Positions 54,657 to 63,432 of a DNA stretch of 64,000 bases are shown one piece after another; position 1 is the stretch's first letter, and each line of letters begins with the position of its first letter. The stretch covers positions 2,320,501 to 2,384,500 of the forward strand of contig NZ_CP050700.1 in NCBI RefSeq assembly GCF_010646885.2, written 5' to 3'. The position numbers and the translations under genes are program-made. The notes under the pieces are model-generated. The model worked only from the letters and a program-made list of their open reading frames with translations. It searched no databases and was not told the DNA's origin. Origin of the DNA: Desulfopila sp. IMCC35008. Its GTDB lineage: Bacteria > Desulfobacterota > Desulfobulbia > Desulfobulbales > Desulfocapsaceae.

Positions 54657-55595
54657 TTATAAACCGACATCCTTAAGTTTTTCAACCAACTCCCGTTGGT
54701 CGTCACTAAGCTCTTCGGGAACTTTCACGGCAAGTTTCACATAAAGGTCTCCTCGTTCACCAATCGGGCCAACGGGAAGGCCATATCCACGGATGCGCAG
54801 CTTGGATCCATTTACTGACCCGGACGGGACTTTAACCGCGAATTTTTTCTTTTCCAGTGTTTCAACTTCCACCTTGGCACCAAGGCACGCCTCACTATAA
54901 TTTATCAGGCGGGTCACGATAAGGTCGTCTCCATCACGCTCAAAATCAGGGTGTGGGGCAATGTCAACCTTCAGGTAAAGATCCCCTGCAGGCCCGCCGT
55001 TTCGTGAAGCTCCACCCTTCCCTTTCAGCCGGAGTTTTTTTCCTTTTTCAATTCCTTTGGGAACTTTTACAGATACCTGCTGGGCCTGACCGTTTTTCCT
55101 AAGGGAAATATTTCTCTCAGAGCCGTTCAGTACGTCATCAAGGGTAATGGTTATCTGATAGGTCATGTCCTGACCTTTCTCAGGCTGGTGACACCCGCCA
55201 CCCCCGCAACCTCCACCCATTCCTCCGCCTTGGCCAAAAAACGAGTTAAATTGTTGCCCACCGCCCATGCCATTCATAAAGCCGGAAGACCTCTGACCAC
55301 CACCCATACCAAACCCGAACTGTTTCAATATGTCATTGAGGTCAAAGTTCCTGAAGATATCTTCCTGGGAGTAGCGCTGATGAAAGTCTGTAGATCCATA
55401 GGTGTCATATTGCTTTTTCTTCTCTGCATCGGAAAGAACAGCATAAGCCTCACTCACCTTCTTAAACTTTTCCTCAGCTGCCTTATCTCCCTTATTTTTG
55501 TCCGGATGATACTTCAAGGCAAGCTTCCTGTACGCCTTTTTTATCTCATCCGAGGTTGCACTTTTGGCAACGCCTAAAGTTTCGTAATAATCCAT
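54657..55595 (-). CDS. DnaJ-family co-chaperone without zinc finger (CbpA/type II-like)
   Basis: A 312-residue J-protein. The J domain (1-67) has [15 protein letters not shown] with the HPD triad, followed by a glycine-rich stretch and the two C-terminal beta domains ([21 protein letters not shown] and [21 protein letters not shown]). The zinc finger of DnaJ type I is missing, so it is type II, like CbpA or DnaJB. The glycine-rich part contains a lone pair of cysteines and a histidine (C130, C135, H136). A partner for DnaK is inferred. The start has a poor ribosome site and overlaps a short upstream ORF by 22 bases. Confidence 0.9.
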   Translation of the reverse strand: MDYYETLGVAKSATSDEIKKAYRKLALKYHPDKNKGDKAAEEKFKKVSEAYAVLSDAEKKKQYDTYGSTDFHQRYSQEDIFRNFDLNDILKQFGFGMGGGQRSSGFMNGMGGGQQFNSFFGQGGGMGGGCGGGGCHQPEKGQDMTYQITITLDDVLNGSERNISLRKNGQAQQVSVKVPKGIEKGKKLRLKGKGGASRNGGPAGDLYLKVDIAPHPDFERDGDDLIVTRLINYSEACLGAKVEVETLEKKKFAVKVPSGSVNGSKLRIRGYGLPVGPIGERGDLYVKLAVKVPEELSDDQRELVEKLKDVGL

Positions 55596-55771
55596 CCCTG
55601 CACGACATTAATTATATGTTTATAAGTCAGGTTACCTCTTTTTTCAATTACCTCCACAATAGGAATGTAAGCCTTCCTCGTCAAGGTGGCAGAAGCCATA
55701 TAATACAAGTAATTTTCATATGGGCTTAAATTGTTTTCAATGGTCTCTATCGCCTGATAAAACAGGAGCAT
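55574..55771 (-). CDS. Small uncharacterised ORF overlapping dnaJ start
   Basis: A 65-residue frame with no match I recognise: a helical N-terminus ([11 protein letters not shown]) then [22 protein letters not shown] and a closing [10 protein letters not shown]. It overlaps the J-protein start by 22 bases, in another frame. The J-protein ATG lacks a well-spaced ribosome site, so translational coupling from this ORF would make sense and is the main argument that it is real. It has no clear ribosome site of its own, and no helix-turn-helix like the CbpM modulators that accompany CbpA. Confidence 0.42.
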   Translation of the reverse strand: MLLFYQAIETIENNLSPYENYLYYMASATLTRKAYIPIVEVIEKRGNLTYKHIINVVQGWIITKL

Positions 55772-55777
55772 AATCAA

Positions 55778-56129
55778 TAAACATTATCGTTATGCAGAAC
55801 ATTGAATTGTTCCCGGAAGATTTCATGTGCGTCTAGTGATCCTCAGGACCGATTCCCTCCTTAAAAGAGGCAGGAACCAGGAATTCTGCGACTCAGAAAA
55901 AAGCCAGTACCTTGTTATTGTTTTACAGGTTGGCTACCTGACAACCACTGATTGACGAAATATAGATAGACTATAAGCACTTTTCGACGGAACTCTGACT
56001 CATATTCCCGAGAAGGCAAGTGGTTACCAAATCAAAAAGAATAAAATTCACATACGATAAATAAAAAAAAGCCCCGCAATGCGAGGCTTTTTGATACATT
56101 TTTTTTACAAAACGACTCTCAGGTACTCT
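55778..56129. other. Gene-free gap between the small dnaJ-linked ORF and ssb
   Basis: 352 bases contain the ssb terminator at 56064-56092 and a CAGGT/ACCTG hairpin near 55926-55940. I see no CIRCE heat-shock operator and no convincing coding frame. Confidence 0.45.
56064..56092 (-). terminator. Terminator of ssb
   Basis: A stem of AAAAAGCC/GGCTTTTT plus CGC/GCG with a C-A mismatch closes around AAT; on the minus strand it is followed by a run of T residues. It lies 38 bases past the ssb stop. Confidence 0.85.
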
Positions 56130-56576
56130 CTAGAACGGCACATCTTCTCCTGTACCCGGATCGGAAAAGCCAGGTGATGAGTCAGGGAAGGAATTATCCT
56201 GATACCCCCCCCCACCGCCATGACCTCCTTGACCGCCCCCGCCGCCTTCTCCTCGCGAGCTAAGCATTTTCATTTCCTTGGCGATTATTTCTGTGGTGTA
56301 ACGGTCTACCCCGTTTTGATCGGTCCACTTCCTGGTCTGAATCCTTCCCTCAATATACACCCTGGACCCTTTTTGCAGGTACTGTCCGCAGATGTCAGCA
56401 AGCTTTGCCCAGGCAACAATCCGATGCCACTCGGTATTCTCCTGCATCTGGCCATCCTGCCCTTTCCATCTTTCGGTGGTGGCGATATTGAATGTGGCCA
56501 CCTGTGTACCGCTCTGGGTATATCTCATTTCCGGATCGGCACCAAGGTTGCCGATAAGAATTGCTTTATTAATCAT
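56130..56576 (-). CDS. ssb: Single-stranded DNA-binding protein
   Basis: Coats single-stranded DNA in replication and repair. The OB fold ([21 protein letters not shown], then [34 protein letters not shown]) is followed by a glycine-rich linker and the acidic tail ending GEDVPF, the protein-interaction tip. Length 148 is normal. It is a single gene with its own terminator. Nothing unusual is seen. Confidence 0.96.
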   Translation of the reverse strand: MINKAILIGNLGADPEMRYTQSGTQVATFNIATTERWKGQDGQMQENTEWHRIVAWAKLADICGQYLQKGSRVYIEGRIQTRKWTDQNGVDRYTTEIIAKEMKMLSSRGEGGGGGQGGHGGGGGYQDNSFPDSSPGFSDPGTGEDVPF

Positions 56577-56702
56577 GACACTGTTCTCCTGAATTTAAAA
56601 CGCTGACGCGTCCTGTGGTTTGCTTCTAATTGACAGCTTAATATACGTAAAAATAGATAAAGGACAAGGGGAATATGTATTGAAAAAACAAAGGTGATCC
56701 AC

Positions 56703-57839
56703 TCACCCTCCGACACTATAGCCCCAGAATGCCTTTTCAAGCATGGTGTGAATCCCACCCTTTTCTTCAGGCACGAAACCCATTACATCGCGCCATACCT
56801 CATCACTTTCCATACAGAAATAAATAGCTGTTTTTTCGTCTGCATATTTTTTTAACCGATTGTAAATTGAGAGATAAAGTTGAGTCCGATTATCACGGAA
56901 ATAGCGTGATTTCCCATCCAGCCCCTCTATAAACTCCTGAAAATAAATAGTTGAACCAGGAAATCTACGAACACCAATATCTTTCAGGTGAGGAAGATAT
57001 CGCAAAGCACCAAGTGAAATCCAGACGATAGATTCGGCGGGAAGCTCCCTGTAAAGATAATCAATGGTCTCGAAATACTCTTTCTCCCAGTTCTCATGAT
57101 CGACAATTGGGTCAAAATGAAAACCTACCCGGTACCCCCATGAAATACATTTTTTTGCAGCCTCGACCCTTTCGGCAAGACTTGCCGCCCGCATTTCTTC
57201 CTTTTGCAGAATTCGAGTTGAATTGAGTGACCAGCTGACAATGGTATTACTGTTATGCTCGAGATCCTGAAGGTAATCAACGACACCGCTTTTTGTTTTC
57301 AACTCCAGCATCCCGTTTTTCTTTGCTGCCATAAACGGTACGAGTTTTTCACTAAGGCGGGTAATGGAATCTATTGCCAGAGAATCGGTAAACTCCCCGG
57401 TGCCTATCCGGTACAACTCTTCCGGATGAGCAGATAATTCCGTCTCTATCTCATCCAGCATTCCTTCATAATTCACGTAAAAAGAAATCCATGGGTTATT
57501 GAGATACGCTTGCAGTATGCAATATACACAATCTATAGGACAGTTCATGCCAGTGTTCAACACATGGTAATCACAACATCTGTATTCCCTGGTGGCTGGA
57601 CACGGTTTTAAAAAATGTCCTTTGTTCCTGGTGAGGTAGAGGTGACGTTTTCCATCCGAGAGATTGGCTGGAAAGTCCCTCTCGGAGACAACAGGCGACT
57701 GTCCCACCGGTACAATAACAACGTCACCTGAAAACCTCTCGATTATTTCCTTGGTATATTCATTATTCTTACAGTCTTCGTCAACATGCAACGTCGTGAT
57801 ATAAGAGGATGGGTCACGCCATGATTTCAATACGTCCAT
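56703..57839 (-). CDS. SPL-family radical SAM protein
   Basis: A 378-residue radical SAM protein of the spore photoproduct lyase family. The cluster motif C100-x3-C104-x2-C107 lies in NCPIDCVYCILQ; CCDYHVLN just before it is typical. In Bacillus SPL a catalytic cysteine occurs in a CTSDIVGIDHLT segment; the counterpart here reads GEFTDSLAIDSIT (149 is Glu), so a true thymine-dimer lyase reaction is doubtful. I choose the ATG at 57839, seven bases after the glycosyltransferase stop; an earlier start would lie within that gene. The substrate is unknown. Confidence 0.82.
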   Translation of the reverse strand: MDVLKSWRDPSSYITTLHVDEDCKNNEYTKEIIERFSGDVVIVPVGQSPVVSERDFPANLSDGKRHLYLTRNKGHFLKPCPATREYRCCDYHVLNTGMNCPIDCVYCILQAYLNNPWISFYVNYEGMLDEIETELSAHPEELYRIGTGEFTDSLAIDSITRLSEKLVPFMAAKKNGMLELKTKSGVVDYLQDLEHNSNTIVSWSLNSTRILQKEEMRAASLAERVEAAKKCISWGYRVGFHFDPIVDHENWEKEYFETIDYLYRELPAESIVWISLGALRYLPHLKDIGVRRFPGSTIYFQEFIEGLDGKSRYFRDNRTQLYLSIYNRLKKYADEKTAIYFCMESDEVWRDVMGFVPEEKGGIHTMLEKAFWGYSVGG

Positions 57840-57846
57840 CGAGTAT

Positions 57847-58704
57847 CTATTTTTCCTGAAGTTGTTTGTGGATATCTGCGGCAAGACAGAGGTACTGCGC
57901 CCCCTCGTCTTTTTTGCCGTAGCGTATACAGCCATTCCCATATATTGTAGCCTTCTTTATGGCCTCCTGACAGGCTTGAATCCTCTGTTTCTTAGAAAGT
58001 GAAAAGTTTTCAAGGAGGTTCACGAGAGAGGTGATACGTAATTTGTCCATACCTACACGATATTGCCAGGATACCTGATCTTCACGCCCGCCTTCCTTTA
58101 TTGTCAGCGGTTCACCCACCAGCAGAAAGGGGTAGTTGCGACTTACCCTCAGCCAGTAATCATAATCTTCGCAGCACCGCAATTCAGCAGCAAAGAGCCC
58201 TTCTTTTCTAAACAATTCAGTCTGCGCCATAACTGTCGACATTCCAACTGCGCAAAGCGACAAACAATGGTCAAAGATATCACCATGACGGGGAATATGT
58301 ATCTTTTTCTGGTTGAGATGCTGCCCATTCCGTAACCACTTTTCATAAGTGTGACTTATCAGGTACTCAGGACTTTTAACCATTGCACCATACTGTTTTT
58401 CGATTTTCTTACGATGCCAGTGGTCATCAGAGTCGAGAAAGGCAATAAATGGATTGCGGGCACGAGTTATCCCTAAATTACGTGCAGAGGCAGGACCATT
58501 GTTTGGTTGCCATAAATATTGAATCTGTGGATTATCTGTTCTGTACTTTTCAACCAGTTTTTTCGTCCCATCAGTCGAACCATCGTCAATAATGAGAAGT
58601 TCGTCACATTTACAGGTCTGTACCAGAACAGAGTCAATTGCCCTTCCTAAAAACGAACTACGATTGTAGGTGGGAATAATAGTAGTGACGGGACAGGTTG
58701 TCAT
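57847..58704 (-). CDS. Family 2 glycosyltransferase
   Basis: A 285-residue GT-A-fold transferase. The N-terminal TTIIPTYNRSSFLGRAIDSV and LIIDDGSTDGT are the nucleotide-sugar binding hallmarks, and FIAFLDSDDHWH holds the DxD-type metal motif. No membrane segment is apparent. It lies just upstream of the SPL-like gene, overlapping none, and divergent from rng. It may add a sugar to LPS or another surface glycan; the acceptor cannot be told. Confidence 0.86.
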   Translation of the reverse strand: MTTCPVTTIIPTYNRSSFLGRAIDSVLVQTCKCDELLIIDDGSTDGTKKLVEKYRTDNPQIQYLWQPNNGPASARNLGITRARNPFIAFLDSDDHWHRKKIEKQYGAMVKSPEYLISHTYEKWLRNGQHLNQKKIHIPRHGDIFDHCLSLCAVGMSTVMAQTELFRKEGLFAAELRCCEDYDYWLRVSRNYPFLLVGEPLTIKEGGREDQVSWQYRVGMDKLRITSLVNLLENFSLSKKQRIQACQEAIKKATIYGNGCIRYGKKDEGAQYLCLAADIHKQLQEK

Positions 58705-58835
58705 GATTCTGTAGTAAAATAATTGAATTTTCTTCTTTATATATGGCGACCATTCCTATAATTACTGTATACTGTTATATTCAGCAATAAACTCCTTCCC
58801 TTTAGGGAATTTGAATATTTTATATTTGCAACATC

Positions 58836-60368
58836 ATGACAACTGAAATTCTTATCAACTACAGGAGCTATGAAGTGCGCCTGGCCCTTGTAGAAAATGG
58901 GATTCTTAGTGAATTCCATTTGCAACGTCCCACTGAGAAAGGCCTCATGGGCAATATCTACAAGGGAAAAGTGGTTCGTGTACTTCCTGGTATGCAAGCC
59001 GCTTTTGTTGACATTGGCCTGGAGCGAACCGGATTTTTATATGTCGACGATATTTATATTGAGAATTCCTCGCGTGAAGTTGAAGCGTCAGAAGAATCTC
59101 CTCCTGTACCAACCTGTCAACCTGAACAGGAACTTAATGAAAGACCGAACAGACGTGCACCACATCTCGCCATAGAGAACTTGCTGACCGAGGGCCAGCA
59201 GATTCTCGTCCAGGTCAGCAAAGACCCCATCGGTACAAAAGGGGCAAGATTGACCTGTCACATAACCCTGCCCTGCCGAAATCTCGTCTATATACCACTC
59301 ACTGATCACATCGGTATTTCACGTAAGATAGAAGACGAAACCGTCCGCTCAATTTTGAAGGAAAAAATTGAGACGATCAGGCCTAAAGGTGCTGGTTTTA
59401 TTGTCCGGACAGTAGCAGAAAATGCGCGCCTTTCCGAACTCGAAGCAGATATGGAGTTCCTTCTTCACTTGTGGGAGGAAATCCAGGATGCTGCCAAGAA
59501 CCCTACAGTTCCCGCTTCAGTATACGAGGATCTCGATATTACCCTTCGTTCTGTAAGGGACCTGTTCACCGCCGACGTTGACCAGCTCTACATTGATAAC
59601 GAGGAAGCTTTTAAAAAAATCAGCAAGTTCGTTAACACCTTTGCCCCGGAACTTCAGTCTAAACTCAATTTGTATAAACACGAAACTCCAATTTTCGAGG
59701 CACATGGGATAGAAGCTGAAATCAACAGGGCCATAGAAAAAAAGGTTTGGCTTCGATCCGGCGGATATATCATTATTGAAAGCACGGAAGCCCTGTCTGT
59801 AATCGACGTCAATACAGGCCGTTTTGTCGGTAAAAATAATCTCAGTGAAACCATTTTCAAAACCAACATGGAGGCAGCTGTAGAGATTGCCTACCAGTTA
59901 AGGCTTCGTAATATCGGTGGAATTATCATCATCGACTTCATCGACATGGAAGATGAAGAGCATCGTGAGACCTTGTTCGCAACCTTTAAAGATGCGGTCA
60001 AAAAAGACAAGAGCCGAATCAATATTCTGAAGTTATCTGAATTCGGACTGGTCCAGATGACCAGAAAGCGAAACAGCGAGAGCCTTTATCAACTTATGTG
60101 CGAACCGTGCCACTACTGTGCCGGCGAAGGAATGCTCAAATCGAGAAGGACTATATGCTATGATATCTTCAGGAAAATCCATAGAAACGCCAGAAATGCA
60201 GGTGGCAATACTGTCACTCTTCGGGTCCACCCTCGTATCGCGGACTTATTAGCCACCGAGGAAGAACTGACAATGGCCCAGCTTGAACATGAAACGGGTA
60301 AACGCATTGTCGTGGCCCCCGCCCGAGACCTTCATATGGAAAAATATGAAATAATCTGGCAAAGATAA
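58836..60368 (+). CDS. rng: Ribonuclease G/E-family endoribonuclease
   Basis: Processes 16S rRNA 5' ends and decays mRNA. The S1 domain starts GLMGNIYKGKVVRVLPGMQAAFVDIG; the catalytic DNase I-like region has VIDVNTGRFVGKNN and IIIIDFIDMEDEEHR, the acidic metal ligands. CEPCHYCAGEG forms the zinc link. At 510 residues without a long C-terminal scaffold it is RNase G rather than E. The S1 domain carries an insertion with repeated acidic and proline-rich residues (about 75-105). It leads the run with the M23 and LptF genes. Confidence 0.93.
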   Translation: MTTEILINYRSYEVRLALVENGILSEFHLQRPTEKGLMGNIYKGKVVRVLPGMQAAFVDIGLERTGFLYVDDIYIENSSREVEASEESPPVPTCQPEQELNERPNRRAPHLAIENLLTEGQQILVQVSKDPIGTKGARLTCHITLPCRNLVYIPLTDHIGISRKIEDETVRSILKEKIETIRPKGAGFIVRTVAENARLSELEADMEFLLHLWEEIQDAAKNPTVPASVYEDLDITLRSVRDLFTADVDQLYIDNEEAFKKISKFVNTFAPELQSKLNLYKHETPIFEAHGIEAEINRAIEKKVWLRSGGYIIIESTEALSVIDVNTGRFVGKNNLSETIFKTNMEAAVEIAYQLRLRNIGGIIIIDFIDMEDEEHRETLFATFKDAVKKDKSRINILKLSEFGLVQMTRKRNSESLYQLMCEPCHYCAGEGMLKSRRTICYDIFRKIHRNARNAGGNTVTLRVHPRIADLLATEEELTMAQLEHETGKRIVVAPARDLHMEKYEIIWQR

Positions 60369-60403
60369 TCAACCAATTATTCACTTAATTATATCTACCG
60401 ATT

Positions 60404-61777
60404 ATGTCACTGAAAAGAAAAAGGAGAATTTCTCCCGGACGAACTTTCCTCTTTATCCTGCTTTTCCTCATTACCGGCTCGACCGTTGCCTGTTTTTTTC
60501 TATTTTTCGAAGGAAAGAAACCAACTGTCGATTTGTCTGCTTTGCCCGAGTTCCTGGCGCGCAACGATCTCCTGGTAATCAACGCTGCTGATGTCGGCAA
60601 TGGTTTGAAAAAAATAGAGGTCTATGCTATCCAGGGCGGAGAAAAGAAACCACTCCTGACAGAAGAAAACCCGAGAAAAACGTATATCGGCCAGGTAGGC
60701 CCGGCAATGACCAGCAGAGAGGTGGAGTTCGATGCCTCAAAGCTCGGCTTTCTGGATGGAGAAGTAACCATCCAGGTGACAGCCACTGACTTCTCCTTCA
60801 GGGGATTTTTCTCTGGGAACAATACGACCGCTCTAAAGACACTAAAGCTCGACACCAAACCGCCAAAGGTCCGTATTCTTCACAGTGAACGATATATCGT
60901 CCCCGGTGGGGCCGGGATTGCAATTTACCAGAATTCTGACCCAGGCGGCCAGCACGGTGTTGTGATCAACGGACACTTCAATCCAGGCTATCCTGTACCA
61001 GACGGCAGGAAAAACACCTATATTACCTATTTTGCCCTGCCCTATGATGCAACAACCATTGAAGAATCCAGAATCATTGCACAAGATGTGGCCGGCAACG
61101 CGGTAACAGTACCTTTTTCCGTAACCTTAAAAAATTCTCCCCAGAAAAAAGACAGGATCAATGTCGGTGATGGTTTTCTGAACAAGAAAATTCCTGAATT
61201 CGAGCAATATTACCCTGAAATGACGGGTTCTATGCTTGAAAAGTACCTCATGGCCAACCGCGGAATCAGAAAAGACAATAACAAGAAAATTTCGGAGCTT
61301 TGTGCCAACCCCTCAGAAGACCAACTTTGGGATGGGCGGTTTATAAGGATGTCAGGTAGCTCCCGAGCTGGTTTTGCCGATCACCGCACCTACTTTTACG
61401 AAGGTAATCCAATTGATCAGCAGGTACACCTTGGTATGGATATCGCCTCAACACGTCGTGCAGATGTCAAGGCAGCCAATAGCGGCAAGGTGGTGTTTGC
61501 TGACTATCTCGGCATTTACGGCAATATGGTTTTACTTGATCATGGTCAGGGTGTATTCAGCCTCTATTCTCATCTCAGCCAGATCAATGTGGCCGTCGAT
61601 GATATGGCAGCGAAAGGAGATGTCATTGGCCTTACAGGCGCCTCCGGAATGGCAGGCGGAGACCACCTGCATTTCTCCATGCTTGTTAATGGGGTTTTCG
61701 CAACCCCTAAAGAATGGTGGGATCCACATTGGATCGAAGTGACTATAACAGAGCCGCTGGTCGATTCAAAATTCTAG
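60404..61777 (+). CDS. M23-family peptidase, membrane-anchored
   Basis: A 457-residue protein with one N-terminal transmembrane segment (about 10-32), a long periplasmic part and a C-terminal M23 (LytM) domain at about 340-445. Zinc ligands are visible: HLGMDIAS (His, Asp) and DHLHFSMLV (the HxH motif), with DHGQGVFSLYSHLSQ. It most likely cleaves peptidoglycan cross-bridges or is an activating EnvC/NlpD-like factor. The two residues needed for catalysis are present, so an active enzyme is plausible. It sits between rng and the LptF-type gene, separated by 35 and 45 bases. Confidence 0.87.
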   Translation: MSLKRKRRISPGRTFLFILLFLITGSTVACFFLFFEGKKPTVDLSALPEFLARNDLLVINAADVGNGLKKIEVYAIQGGEKKPLLTEENPRKTYIGQVGPAMTSREVEFDASKLGFLDGEVTIQVTATDFSFRGFFSGNNTTALKTLKLDTKPPKVRILHSERYIVPGGAGIAIYQNSDPGGQHGVVINGHFNPGYPVPDGRKNTYITYFALPYDATTIEESRIIAQDVAGNAVTVPFSVTLKNSPQKKDRINVGDGFLNKKIPEFEQYYPEMTGSMLEKYLMANRGIRKDNNKKISELCANPSEDQLWDGRFIRMSGSSRAGFADHRTYFYEGNPIDQQVHLGMDIASTRRADVKAANSGKVVFADYLGIYGNMVLLDHGQGVFSLYSHLSQINVAVDDMAAKGDVIGLTGASGMAGGDHLHFSMLVNGVFATPKEWWDPHWIEVTITEPLVDSKF

Positions 61778-61822
61778 TCTTACCGAAGACGACAGCAATA
61801 CAATCGACGACTATTGTTCTAT

Positions 61823-63286
61823 ATGAACTTGTTTTCACGCAAACCAGTACTTTTATATAGTTATCTGGCAACAGAAATGCTGGCACCCTTCTTTGCTGCA
61901 TTTGTCGTTATGAATGCAGTGTTTTTTCTTGTCAAGCTAATCCCCTTTCTTAACTTTGCCCTTGAACTCAGTATCGGGTTAGGGGACTTTATACGATTAT
62001 TTTGTTACATGTTTCCGAACATGTTCCTCTACACTATCCCCATGGCCTCTATGATGGGGGTCATTGTCGGATTCTCACGGCTTTCCAGCGATACTGAAAT
62101 ACTTGCTATCAAGGCCAGCGGGATCAGTCTCTATCATGTGATTCCACCTGTTTTCGCAATATCTGCCTGTATTGCCATATTTACAGGCTACTTTTCAATC
62201 AAGCTGATCCCGGTAAGCGAGATTGCCATGAAGCAACTCACGTACCAACTCTTAAAAGAAAAGGTGGACAAAGGTATTAAGGAGTATCAGTTCACCGAGG
62301 CCCTGGGAGACATCGTAGTCCATGTTGGCAAAATAGACGAAAAAACAGGAGTCTGGAAGAAGGTTTGGGTTTCCGACATGCGAGGTCAGGAGAATCCGAC
62401 GATTACCATGGCGGCTACCGGCACCATGAAAAGCGACCTGGACCGCATGATGGTCACCATCGTCCTGCATGACGGCAGCCTTCATCGCCCTGAGGAAGAA
62501 GACGCCCAAATTGTCCAGTTTGGTAAATACACCATTAACATCCCCCTGCAACCCCCTGATACCGGAGTTAATTCCGTACATCGTGGCACGCTGACCATGG
62601 GCCAACTGCTTGAGGCTGCCGACAGATTTGGCATCGACAATAAGCGTGGTCGAGTGATGCTTATCGAATACCACGAAAGGCTGGTATTGCCTTTCGGGTG
62701 CCTTATCCTGTCCATACTGGGTCTGCCCCTGGGCCTGCAAGCAGGTCCAGGCCGGAAAGCAATCGGGGTGCCGTTTGGCCTCGCCGTATTCATCCTCTTT
62801 TATGTGCTTTTCACCATGGGCAAGATGATTGCCAAAGAAGGTGATTTCGGCCAGCTTGGTATTGCAGCTCTGCTCTGGATGCCCGATGTTTTCTTTTTGC
62901 TTATTACCCTCTACAGCGTCCAACGGGTTTTCAGTGAAAAATCACTTGCACCATCATGGTTGCGTTTTCTGTATGGCATATTCCACAAATTATTTATAGC
63001 CCCACTCTTGGCAATTCTCAACATGGGGCTTCAACTCATTCTTGTTTTTCTGCCAGGAAGAAGGAAAGTTGCAGCATATAGTGAAACCGACAGTAAGCGA
63101 GTTTGCGCAGTCAGGGCCAATGTCGGTCTTTTTCAATTCCATTTTGAACAATGCAGTGAATATCGCAGCGATCAATGCACCATTGAATTCAGCAGTGCAG
63201 ATGTGGCAATTGATGCGGGATATTCCCCTTGTGACTATTGCAAAAATTTGCTTGAACAAGCTTCTTCTACTGAAAATCCCCAATAA
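61823..63286 (+). CDS. LptF/LptG-family LPS export permease with C-terminal cysteine-rich tail
   Basis: A 487-residue permease of the LptBFGC machine that extracts LPS from the inner membrane. Transmembrane helices occupy the first 130 residues (with FPNMFLYTIPMASMMGVIVGFSRLSSDTEILAIKASGIS) and about 285-405, with a periplasmic beta domain between. This much is standard. Unusually, about 62 residues follow: C428, H440, C444, C452 and the segment FSSADVAIDAGYSPCDYC with C470 and C473, resembling the Ada-type zinc fold. I take the ATG at 61823; a TTG three codons upstream is in frame. A partner LptG gene is not in the window. Confidence 0.87.
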   Translation: MNLFSRKPVLLYSYLATEMLAPFFAAFVVMNAVFFLVKLIPFLNFALELSIGLGDFIRLFCYMFPNMFLYTIPMASMMGVIVGFSRLSSDTEILAIKASGISLYHVIPPVFAISACIAIFTGYFSIKLIPVSEIAMKQLTYQLLKEKVDKGIKEYQFTEALGDIVVHVGKIDEKTGVWKKVWVSDMRGQENPTITMAATGTMKSDLDRMMVTIVLHDGSLHRPEEEDAQIVQFGKYTINIPLQPPDTGVNSVHRGTLTMGQLLEAADRFGIDNKRGRVMLIEYHERLVLPFGCLILSILGLPLGLQAGPGRKAIGVPFGLAVFILFYVLFTMGKMIAKEGDFGQLGIAALLWMPDVFFLLITLYSVQRVFSEKSLAPSWLRFLYGIFHKLFIAPLLAILNMGLQLILVFLPGRRKVAAYSETDSKRVCAVRANVGLFQFHFEQCSEYRSDQCTIEFSSADVAIDAGYSPCDYCKNLLEQASSTENPQ

Positions 63287-63432
63287 ATACCAAATTTTCC
63301 AAGCTGCTATGGTGTTTTTCCTCAAGGATGTTATACTTTTTGTATATCTGCATATCGATGTAATATGACAGTGGTTACCTATCAGGTGGGCAGCTACTGA
63401 TAAATGCTACCTTTATTGCTTGAGGAGCCATA

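Noticed and set aside
62252..62923. A 223-codon minus-strand frame inside the LptF-type gene.
   Set aside because: The plus strand encodes clear permease sequence there; the antisense frame has low-complexity composition and no support.
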